Shown here one piece after another: positions 7,678 through 13,474 of a DNA stretch of 21,208 bases (the first letter of the stretch is position 1; every line of letters starts with the position of its first letter). The stretch comes from a virus: the IMG/VR virus record IMGVR_UViG_3300010354_011591, positions 1 to 21,208 of that record; one strand, 5' to 3'. The notes under the pieces are model-generated. The model was not told the origin of the DNA. It saw only the letters and a list, made by a program, of their open reading frames with translations, and searched no databases. The translations under genes were made by a program, and so were the position numbers.

Positions 7678-8771
7678 AATATCCTTGGCAGTTATACCAT
7701 TGGCATTTTGAAGTCAGCGGCAAATGCACATTGAAATGTCCAAGATGTCCGCGTAACGACACTGCATCGGTGCCGTGGATGAACAAGGAATTAGATCTTG
7801 ACTTTTTTCAACGCACTTTGAGTCCTGACTTATTGAAAACCCAAGTCCGACGCATCACCATGTGTGGTGACATAGGTGATCCTATATATGCCAGTGAATA
7901 CATCGACATCATACGCTATATCAAACAACACAATCCCAAGATACATGTATACACCATCACCAATGGCAGCTACAGGAAAGAATCTTGGTGGAGAGAATTA
8001 GCCACAGTATCAAACGAGTACGACACCATCAATTTCAGCGTAGATGGGTATGACGCTGCCAGCAACAATCTATATCGTGTGGGCAGCGATTGGGATTCTA
8101 TCATGTCTGGCATGAAGATTATGTGTAAAGAAAGTTCTGCACATGTTTACTGGGCCATGATATTGTTTTCATTCAATCAGGATCATGTAGATCAGATCAA
8201 ACAACAGGCCCAGGAAATGGGCTGCGACGGTCTACAGATGACCTACAGCACAAAGTTTGGCAGCAAATATGGAGAGTCTTATGGCGGTTCAGATGATGTA
8301 CTTGAACCGCGGAAGGAATTTATCAGCAGCACACACCGGTACGAAAGATATTTTGTGCCCTTAGGCAACCGGCAACAACTCAATCACTCATATCTTGAAC
8401 ACAATCTCAATCAATACATCAAGATCAAACAAACCCATAACAAATTTATAACCCCCATGTGTTCCATTGGAAATCGCGGTTTGTATGTCAGCGCCGACGG
8501 AATATTGCACCCGTGCAGTTGGGTGAGCTATCCATACCAATCAATCGGTACTCCAAGGAAAACTATCAAATTCCACAACAGTTTCCATCAGAACTACAGA
8601 GAACAGCTGAATTTAAAAACACATTCTTTACAACAAGTATTAGATAATCCAGTGTGGGCAAAACTATTTGACACGTTTGATGATCCAGAAAAAGCCTGGG
8701 TAGAATGTGAGCAAAAATGTAATTGTGGATTAGTAGACGAGAATTATGCAGTTGGGTACCTTACCAACTAA
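7674..8771 (+). CDS. Radical SAM protein with C-terminal SPASM/Twitch-like cysteines
   Basis: The product has 365 residues. C18-x3-C22-x2-C25 (CTLKCPRC) is the radical SAM [4Fe-4S] motif. MCGDIGDP near residues 63-70 takes the place of the GGEP strand, and INFSVDG near 120 fits a barrel strand. A second cysteine set, C263 and C281 spanning a GNRG turn, then C345, C349 and C351, looks like an auxiliary cluster domain of the SPASM/Twitch type. Such enzymes modify peptides, sugars or other small molecules by radical chemistry; the substrate here is unknown. Coupling to the SDR by ATGA overlap suggests a two-step modification or biosynthesis. Composition is AT-richer than the core genes. The last residues lie inside an inverted repeat (8754-8792), so the natural C-terminus deserves checking. 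Confidence 0.88.
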   Translation: MKYPWQLYHWHFEVSGKCTLKCPRCPRNDTASVPWMNKELDLDFFQRTLSPDLLKTQVRRITMCGDIGDPIYASEYIDIIRYIKQHNPKIHVYTITNGSYRKESWWRELATVSNEYDTINFSVDGYDAASNNLYRVGSDWDSIMSGMKIMCKESSAHVYWAMILFSFNQDHVDQIKQQAQEMGCDGLQMTYSTKFGSKYGESYGGSDDVLEPRKEFISSTHRYERYFVPLGNRQQLNHSYLEHNLNQYIKIKQTHNKFITPMCSIGNRGLYVSADGILHPCSWVSYPYQSIGTPRKTIKFHNSFHQNYREQLNLKTHSLQQVLDNPVWAKLFDTFDDPEKAWVECEQKCNCGLVDENYAVGYLTN

Positions 8772-8792
8772 GTAATAGTCCGAAAGGTACCC
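8754..8792 (+). repeat. Inverted repeat at radical SAM 3' end, abutting a late box
   Basis: GGGTACC (8754-8760) is perfectly complementary to GGTACCC (8786-8792), enclosing 25 bases that include the radical SAM stop. An alternative hairpin, AGTTGG (8750-8755) with CCAACT (8764-8769), overlaps the first arm, so the two folds exclude each other. There is no U tract, so it is not a standard terminator. The right arm touches the TAAATC box of the GIY-YIG gene. Confidence 0.5.
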
Positions 8793-8802
8793 TAAATCGT
8801 AC
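8793..8802 (+). promoter_or_regulatory. Variant late promoter, leaderless configuration (GIY-YIG gene)
   Basis: CTAAATCGTAC immediately precedes the ATG at 8803. It is a one-base variant (TAAATC) of the TAAATA box and keeps the 4-5 base spacing seen at four other genes. It is weaker than the others because the final A is replaced. Confidence 0.4.
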
Positions 8803-9231
8803 ATGACTTGGCAATATCAAAACACCCCAGTTGAGACTTTGCCCGAAGACTGTATCGGTTTCGTTTATCTCATCACAAATAATCTCACTGGGCGCAAGTA
8901 CATAGGCAAAAAACTAGGCAAATTTTCCCGAACTAGATATCAAACAGTCACACTCAAGAACGGCAAAAAACGGCGGAAAAAGATTCGCAGCAAAGTAGAT
9001 TCAGACTGGCGCGAATACTATGGATCAAGTCCAGAATTGACCGCAGATATACAACGACTAGGCATTGAAAACTTCTCCAGAGAAATACTCTACTATTGCG
9101 CATCAAAGGCAGCGTGTTCATACATTGAAGCTAGAGAACAGTTCAGCAGACGAGTATTAGAATCAACTGATTATTACAATGGCCATATACAGGTTAGAGT
9201 GCATGGCTCACACATCCTAAACAAAATCTAG
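8803..9231 (+). CDS. GIY-YIG endonuclease (homing-type)
   Basis: The product has 142 residues. The GIY-YIG core is clear: GFVYLITN near residues 19-26 and KYIGKK about ten residues later, then a basic Lys/Arg-rich insert (KNGKKRRKKIRSK), YYGSS, and the conserved glutamate helix in YIEAREQF. Free-standing or intron-borne GIY-YIG nucleases are common mobile genes in T4-like phages. No DNA-binding module such as NUMOD is visible after the catalytic domain. The gene sits between the radical SAM gene and about 400 nt without a confident gene, which would be natural for a mobile intron or an intronless homing insertion. There is no clear ribosome binding site; the ATG lies four bases after a late-like box. 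Confidence 0.85.
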   Translation: MTWQYQNTPVETLPEDCIGFVYLITNNLTGRKYIGKKLGKFSRTRYQTVTLKNGKKRRKKIRSKVDSDWREYYGSSPELTADIQRLGIENFSREILYYCASKAACSYIEAREQFSRRVLESTDYYNGHIQVRVHGSHILNKI

Positions 9232-9640
9232 ATAGGCAGCAACAGACTCTGTGCCAGTCGTGGACTGGTCCCATTGAGGAACGGTGAGATACCCGGTCCG
9301 GATCTTGGGCGTCAAAGGTAATTGCTAACTACAGGCAACAAAGGATCAGGGCGCTGTGAAAAAGATACAACCCTGGCTCATAGGATTTGGGTCTATTCCG
9401 GATCACTAGGGTTCCGTTGATATGTGAAGCTTGGGTAGGGGGTACCGGTCAACCGCCTCCGCGAGGAAACTCAATCCCATTAGAATAGATGACTGGAGTC
9501 ACTCGGATGATGCCATTCAAATTCACCGTGCATACGGTGAATATTGACCAAAGTATCTGGATGATAGCCTTAGAAACAACGTTGATGAACGAAGTGAAAT
9601 CAACAGACTTGCGCAGCAAGTCTTTGGGAAGTCAGAGTAA
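9232..9640 (+). ncRNA. Apparently structured non-coding region behind the GIY-YIG gene (unidentified)
   Basis: About 400 nt with no confident gene, in an otherwise gene-packed window. Several perfect local hairpins are visible: CCAGTC/GACTGG (9254-9268, loop GTG), CAGGG with CCCTG around 9347-9375, GAG-GAAA-CTC near 9463-9472 (a GNRA-type loop), ATTCACCGT/ACGGTGAAT (9521-9542, loop GCAT) and AGACTTGC/GCAAGTCT (about 9605-9623). Position after a GIY-YIG gene makes a self-splicing intron core or its remnant the leading idea, with the 9521-9542 hairpin as a possible terminal P9-like element. I could not identify the paired conserved P7 or P3 segments, so the class is open. I do not see tRNA, tmRNA, RNase P or a known riboswitch signature. 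Confidence 0.35.
9548..9640 (+). pseudogene. Possible 3' exon or gene remnant
   Basis: From 9548 the frame reads PKYLDDSLRNNVDERSEINR and ends LAQQVFGKSE with a TAA at 9638-9640. This is charged, helix-like and protein-like in composition. The same frame is also open upstream from 9428 but interrupted by TGA at 9545-9547. Its stop overlaps the late box of the next gene; the stop of gp20 at 15302-15304 similarly abuts a late box. It has no start codon of its own, so it could be the last exon of an intron-split gene, the tail of a gene broken by insertion, or chance. Confidence 0.25.
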
Positions 9641-9648
9641 ATACTGTC
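9638..9648 (+). promoter_or_regulatory. T4-type late promoter, leaderless configuration (methyltransferase gene)
   Basis: GTAAATACTGTC runs straight into the ATG at 9649. TAAATA is at 9638-9643 and five bases separate it from the ATG. No ribosome binding site fits between them. Confidence 0.6.
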
Positions 9649-10221
9649 ATGCGAGCACAAGAAATCACAGAAGATAGTCCACTCACAGTACAAGGAAGTT
9701 TTACTCCTGACTTGCTGATCAGCAAGCTATGGCTATGGGAAGAACTTTCTCGAGTGCTTGATCAGTTAGATATCAATCATGTGAACGCCGTGTATGTGTT
9801 AGGCAGCTGGACTGGCGGCGTAAGCATGGTGTTAGCTGCCAAGCGATTCCCTGCTGATACTGTGATCAATGTGGATCGTGATCCTGATTGGATACGAGTC
9901 AGCCAAGACATAGCCAATCGCATGAACATTGATGATCGTACACAGCACATGATAGCCGATGTAAATGATCTAGATTATCGTCAAGCTGATCAACCTAGCG
10001 TGGTCATAAACACCAGTACCAATGACATTCGGGGAGATCAGTGGTTCCGAAACATACCCGCTGGCACCATAGTGGTTTTGCAAGGCCGTGATGCGATGAA
10101 TCCTAGCTTACAGGAGTTTGTGGCTGATTACCCCATGGATCAGATCATGTATAAAGGCCAGTTGGCGTTACAGGATCCCGAAACCCAGTATCATCGTTAC
10201 ATGGTCATAGGTATAGTTTAG
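9649..10221 (+). CDS. Putative SAM-dependent methyltransferase-like protein
   Basis: The product has 190 residues with a Rossmann-like pattern. A VYVLGSWTGGVSMVLA segment (about residues 48-63) takes the place of motif I. INVDRDPDWIRVSQDIAN follows, with acidic residues at the end of strand 2 that could bind the ribose of SAM. AELE-type later motifs are replaced by MIADVNDLDY, and VVINTSTND may be motif IV. The glycine loop is degenerate relative to classical GxGxG, so activity is not certain. It has its own late-type promoter, and its stop overlaps the convergent -1 frame ORF by four bases. Similar stand-alone Rossmann proteins are frequent in T4-like phages. The target (nucleic acid, protein or small molecule) is unknown. 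Confidence 0.62.
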   Translation: MRAQEITEDSPLTVQGSFTPDLLISKLWLWEELSRVLDQLDINHVNAVYVLGSWTGGVSMVLAAKRFPADTVINVDRDPDWIRVSQDIANRMNIDDRTQHMIADVNDLDYRQADQPSVVINTSTNDIRGDQWFRNIPAGTIVVLQGRDAMNPSLQEFVADYPMDQIMYKGQLALQDPETQYHRYMVIGIV

Positions 10222-10451
10222 AAGAAAGGCAGTCCAGTTTTCTTGGTGGTTTCCAAGTTATCTTTGACCAGATTGCTCACGGTGGTGCGTTCTGCGTAAC
10301 TCATCTGCATGGCTTCATCGTAAGTGACTCCACCACGCATGTACCAACACAGTTTTATGGTTTCAGTCCGGATGGTTTCTGCTTCCGCCTCCATGGCATC
10401 CACTAACTTGGTGATGCCCTCAGGGTCCAGGACTAGGAGGCGGTTTCGAAA
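10218..10451 (-). CDS. -1 frame extension of the gp26-like protein (frameshift product C-terminus)
   Basis: This reading frame gives 77 residues after the slip point: FRNRLLVLDPEGITKLVDAM, a glutamate-rich helix, CWYMRGGVTYDEAMQMSYAE, and an end in LETTKKTGLPFF. The strongly patterned CWYMRGG and MSYAER segments argue that it is a real protein part. It has no good start of its own: GTG at 10403 and ATG at 10394 lack well-placed ribosome binding sites, and the frame is open upstream through the slippery site. I therefore annotate it as the C-terminus of a 352-residue fusion with the first 275 residues of the gp26-like protein. Independent translation from GTG 10403 (61 residues) is the alternative. 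It converges on the methyltransferase gene with a four-base overlap. Confidence 0.72.
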   Translation of the reverse strand, partial: FRNRLLVLDPEGITKLVDAMEAEAETIRTETIKLCWYMRGGVTYDEAMQMSYAERTTVSNLVKDNLETTKKTGLPFF

Positions 10452-10457
10452 AAATTT
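10385..10457 (-). promoter_or_regulatory. Programmed -1 ribosomal frameshift signal
   Basis: On the minus strand the gp26-like frame reads TCA AAT TTT TTC, giving the canonical X XXY YYZ heptamer A-AAT-TTT at 10457-10451. Seven bases downstream, CCGCCTCC (10443-10436) pairs perfectly with GGAGGCGG (10392-10385). Within that hairpin, GGCATC (10418-10413) pairs with GATGCC (10400-10395). The slip moves ribosomes exactly into the frame of the 77-residue extension and past the zero-frame TAG at 10435-10433. Heptamer, 7 nt spacer, GC-rich stem and overlapping -1 ORF are all present. The arrangement next to a tape-measure gene parallels the lambda G/G-T tail assembly chaperones. Confidence 0.8.
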
Positions 10458-11275
10458 GACAGATCTAAAGTAAACGTCTGTTCATATTGATGTTGGCAGC
10501 TGGGGCAAGTGAGCTTGAGTGGTCGCACATCGGATTGTTCACGCAGCTCTACAGCACGATCACGTATGGCTTCAAACACTTCCTTGCGGCAGTTACGCAG
10601 GAACTCATCAATGAACTGGGGTTCGCTCACAATGGCATCTGCGGTTTTGATCATGGTGATGCTGTTGCGTATGCTGATCACTGTGAGCTCAGACACTTTT
10701 TTGTAGATTTCGGTCAGCAGACGCAGTTTTTCTTCTTCGTCTATTTCTGCGCTGTTCAAGCTCTGTATCATTTTCTGATCTTCAAACTGCACACGATTAT
10801 TTTCATTCAGCTGCTGATAGGTCATGGGTGTGAAGTAGATAGTGAGATCACCGCTCTGTAAAGGAGTCTCGTAGTCTCCAGATTTAAGACCATCCAGCAC
10901 TGTTCTTAGGTCCAAGCTGTACTCGTTTTCTTCGCTGCACTTGGGACATTTGGTTCCCATCTCCATGCTGTGACCGTAGCTGGCCAACCTGATGGCCACC
11001 AGCAAGGCTGTGATGTCTGATGCTGGTGTGGCCCAAGGATCATGTATGGCAGGCACGCAACTGCGTATGATATCTGTCACAGCCGATCCATTGAACAGAG
11101 CATCTGGGGTACGGCTGGTGATTTCGTCCACGGCGGTCATGGGGTAGATGGGTAGCTCGCCATTGGGTGGCATGCTGATTGCCTGGGCGGGCCAGTTACG
11201 TCCCCCGCTGGGCAAGCGTAAGTGGATCGCTGGCTGGCGGAAATACTTGCGCAAAGGATTGTCTAATGTGGCCAT
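10433..11275 (-). CDS. 26: gp26-like T4 baseplate protein (zero-frame product, zinc-finger-like)
   Basis: The zero-frame product has 280 residues. The N-terminal half, NPLRKYFRQPAIHLRLPSGG, then LPIYPMTAVDEITSRTPDAL and RSCVPAIHDPW, is the pattern I associate with T4-type baseplate (gp26-like) proteins. Two cysteine pairs, C110-x2-C113 (CPKC) and C257-x2-C260 (CPSC), could form one zinc site. A helical region lies between. It would act in baseplate hub formation or, given its frameshift and the neighbouring tape-measure gene, as a tail assembly chaperone. ATG at 11275 is preceded by GAGAGGT four bases away and by a minus-strand late-like box. The assignment to gp26 rather than another baseplate assembly protein such as gp51 is from memory of the family pattern. 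Confidence 0.78.
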   Translation of the reverse strand: MATLDNPLRKYFRQPAIHLRLPSGGRNWPAQAISMPPNGELPIYPMTAVDEITSRTPDALFNGSAVTDIIRSCVPAIHDPWATPASDITALLVAIRLASYGHSMEMGTKCPKCSEENEYSLDLRTVLDGLKSGDYETPLQSGDLTIYFTPMTYQQLNENNRVQFEDQKMIQSLNSAEIDEEEKLRLLTEIYKKVSELTVISIRNSITMIKTADAIVSEPQFIDEFLRNCRKEVFEAIRDRAVELREQSDVRPLKLTCPSCQHQYEQTFTLDLSNFFETAS

Positions 11276-11285
11276 TTTACCTCTC

Positions 11286-11293
11286 TATAAATA
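11286..11293 (+). promoter_or_regulatory. T4-type late promoter of the tape-measure-like gene
   Basis: TATAAATA is a perfect match to the T4 late consensus. It stands 26 bases before the ATG at 11320, with AGGA (11306-11309) as ribosome binding site. Unlike several other late genes here, this one has a normal leader. Confidence 0.7.
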
Positions 11294-11298
11294 TAAGG

Positions 11299-11306
11299 TA
11301 CTTATA
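11299..11306 (-). promoter_or_regulatory. Late-like promoter for the gp26-like gene
   Basis: The minus strand carries TATAAGTA (11306-11299), a one-base variant of TATAAATA, about 24 bases before the ATG at 11275, with GAGAGG in between. It lies back to back with the plus-strand late box at 11286-11293. Confidence 0.4.
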
Positions 11307-11319
11307 GGACAAAATCCCC

Positions 11320-13440
11320 ATGTCAGCAGAAACTGATCTACAATCCGCAGCCAACGCAGCCAGGAACTTTAGTGATGCAGCCAATGAAGCTGCTGACAAC
11401 ACCAAAAAGGCCGGCGACAAGCTAAAACAAACCCAAGACAACTTGTCCAACGAGCTGCGTTCGCAAGTGAGAGCGCTTGGCGCTCTAGGTGGCAGCCTGG
11501 CCCGGGGAACCAGCGATCTCCAGAGTTTCAACGGACAGCTAGAAATACTGAGCCTAGTGCTCAGCAAAGGTGCCACCGGACTGCAAAGATGGGGTCTGAG
11601 TCTCAGCGGCGTTGGTGGAAGGTTGGGAAGATTTGGTCAGGCTCTGGGTGTGGGCGGTCGAACACTTGATGTATTCAACAAAGCCACGCTGGCCAGCGCC
11701 AAGTATCTAACAGAACGTCTCAATGCCAGCTACAAGGTATTTCAACAGTTTGGCTCAGTTGGTGCATTGGGTGCGCAAGGCATTGAAGGTCTGATTGATC
11801 AGTCGTTGCAGAGCAAGCTGGGTCTGGAAGCATTTGGCAAAGTGGTCATGGACAACAGCCAGACTTTGGCTGCGTTTGGTGGTACTGCTTTCCAAGGCGC
11901 AGAACGATTCTCGCAGCTGGTATCAGATCTAACTGATCCAGCCAAGACAGCCGGTGATGAGCTGCGCAATCTTGGCCTCAAAGGCGAAGACATAGCCCAA
12001 TGGGCCGCTACCTACATAGCCAGCGAACAGCGCATGGGTCGGGCTCGAGCTACCACAGCAGAGCAACTCACAGCTGGTACCATAGCCTATGTCAAGCAGC
12101 TGGATGAACTGTCAAGGCTCACAGGCGAAAGCAAAGAAAACCTAGAAAAGCAGCGTCAAGCAGCAGAAACTGATCAGCAGTACAGGGCCACTCTGTACAA
12201 GTTGGAGATGCAAGGTCGCAAAGAAGACGCTGATAGATTGAGACAGACCATTGGTGCTATTGGCAAAGTGTATGGCCCTGAGATGCAGCAGGCCGCAATG
12301 GCAGCAGCCAGCGGCATGATCACCAATGAAAAAGCTGCCGCCGCTAGTGCTAGCACCATGGGCCAGTTCACAGGTATCATCACGGATGTGATCAACAATG
12401 GTCAAGGCATGACTTCCACTTTGCAGAGATTGCAAGGTGCCATTGAGCCCAGCATGGGAACCATAGCCGACTTCGCACAGGCCACTCATAATGCCAGCGG
12501 CACATTCATCAACTTTGCTGAGTTGGCCCAAGGTCAAGCACATGCTCTCAACCAGCTCACACCAGATGCTATACGATTTGAACAAGATGGCGCAGCAAAA
12601 ACTCAAAACAAGTTGACTTTACAGACTCAAGACGCTATCAAAGTCATGCAAGAAACCACTATCGAGTTGACCAAACTGACCAAGCAAGCACTGCCTGCTG
12701 CATCTACAGCAGTTTCACTGCTGGCTACTGCTAGCTTGGGTGCAGCCAAAGCCATGAATGCTGTGTTCAATGCAGTGTTTGGAGGTGGAGGTGGAGGTGC
12801 AGGTTCAGCCGGAGCTGCCAACGCACCTGGACCAAACACCACTCCTGGTGGTGCGGCCACGGGCATGGTTCCTGGTGGTGGGCAGCTTCAACCTAGACCC
12901 AGACTAGGACCCGATGCATTGCAACAACTGAATGTGCGCAGCCGAGGAGAACTTGGTCAGTATGATCCACGACTGATTGATTTGGCTAGAAAGTTACAGG
13001 ACATGTACCCAGGTGTTACATTCACTGGTATCAATGATAGATTTGAAGGGTCTCATGGACGAGGAGAGGCTCTGGATTTTACCCTGCCGGGCATGACAGT
13101 GGGTGATGTAGAACAAGGCAGAAGTATGGTGGAATCTCTAAGGAACATGGGATTTGGTTTTGCTTTGGATGAATACAACAATCCCAGTCCTAGAGCCACA
13201 GGACCGCATTTCCACGCACAACTGGCCACTGGTGGTGTGGTGAGTGGACCCAAAGGCGGCTATAACGCCATGCTGCATGGCACAGAAGCAGTGGTACCCT
13301 TACCAGATGGACGTAGCATTCCTGTGCAAAATGCTGATTCTGGCAACTTTGAACTGCAACTGGATCGCTTGGATACCATAATCAGTGTCATGCGCGATCA
13401 AGTGCAGGCCACACAAAAACTTCTGGCCTATGCTACCTAA
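11320..13440 (+). CDS. Tape-measure-like tail protein with M15-type peptidase motif
   Basis: The product has 706 residues. The N-terminal 450 are Ala/Gln/Lys-rich helices with coiled-coil character (for example ATTAEQLTAGTIAYVKQLDE), followed by hydrophobic Ala-rich helices near 460-480 and a Gly/Pro linker (about 485-530). Residues 545-640 contain SHGRGEALD (H579, D586) and GPHFH (H630, H632), the H-x2-G-x-A-x-D plus H-x-H zinc site of M15-like peptidoglycan peptidases. The C-terminus has TGGVVSGPKGGYNAMLHGTE and AVVPLPDGRS, a signature common at the end of tape measure proteins. Role: setting tail length and probably opening the cell wall at DNA entry. It lies immediately upstream of the portal gene and opposite the frameshifting gp26-like gene. 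It is short for a tape measure but close to T4 gp29 (590). Confidence 0.75.
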   Translation: MSAETDLQSAANAARNFSDAANEAADNTKKAGDKLKQTQDNLSNELRSQVRALGALGGSLARGTSDLQSFNGQLEILSLVLSKGATGLQRWGLSLSGVGGRLGRFGQALGVGGRTLDVFNKATLASAKYLTERLNASYKVFQQFGSVGALGAQGIEGLIDQSLQSKLGLEAFGKVVMDNSQTLAAFGGTAFQGAERFSQLVSDLTDPAKTAGDELRNLGLKGEDIAQWAATYIASEQRMGRARATTAEQLTAGTIAYVKQLDELSRLTGESKENLEKQRQAAETDQQYRATLYKLEMQGRKEDADRLRQTIGAIGKVYGPEMQQAAMAAASGMITNEKAAAASASTMGQFTGIITDVINNGQGMTSTLQRLQGAIEPSMGTIADFAQATHNASGTFINFAELAQGQAHALNQLTPDAIRFEQDGAAKTQNKLTLQTQDAIKVMQETTIELTKLTKQALPAASTAVSLLATASLGAAKAMNAVFNAVFGGGGGGAGSAGAANAPGPNTTPGGAATGMVPGGGQLQPRPRLGPDALQQLNVRSRGELGQYDPRLIDLARKLQDMYPGVTFTGINDRFEGSHGRGEALDFTLPGMTVGDVEQGRSMVESLRNMGFGFALDEYNNPSPRATGPHFHAQLATGGVVSGPKGGYNAMLHGTEAVVPLPDGRSIPVQNADSGNFELQLDRLDTIISVMRDQVQATQKLLAYAT

Positions 13441-13447
13441 CACACGG

Positions 13448-13453
13448 TAAATA
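13448..13453 (+). promoter_or_regulatory. T4-type late promoter of the portal gene
   Basis: GGTAAATACC lies just after the tape-measure stop. AAAGGAA at 13458-13464 then serves as ribosome binding site for the ATG at 13475. Confidence 0.6.
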
Positions 13454-13474
13454 CCCCAAAGGAACTCTATCCAA

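Noticed and set aside
9440-9470. B12 or SAM riboswitch upstream of the methyltransferase gene
   Set aside because: No B12 box or SAM riboswitch core could be found, and the leaderless late promoter lies between this stretch and the gene.
9545-9547. TGA read as Trp (alternative genetic code) to join the two halves of the 9428-9640 frame
   Set aside because: TGA is used as the normal stop of several solid genes here (gp46, gp20, the 73-residue gene), so reassignment is not credible.
9232-9640. tRNA, tmRNA or RNase P RNA in the gene-free stretch
   Set aside because: No T-loop GGTTCRA with matching acceptor, no tmRNA tag frame with tRNA-like ends; short resemblances such as AGATGACTG and GAGGAAAC are not accompanied by the other conserved RNase P blocks.
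9489-9677. 62-codon plus-strand ORF overlapping the methyltransferase start
   Set aside because: No ribosome binding site and no family pattern, and it runs through a late box into another gene; a different frame of the same stretch looks more protein-like.
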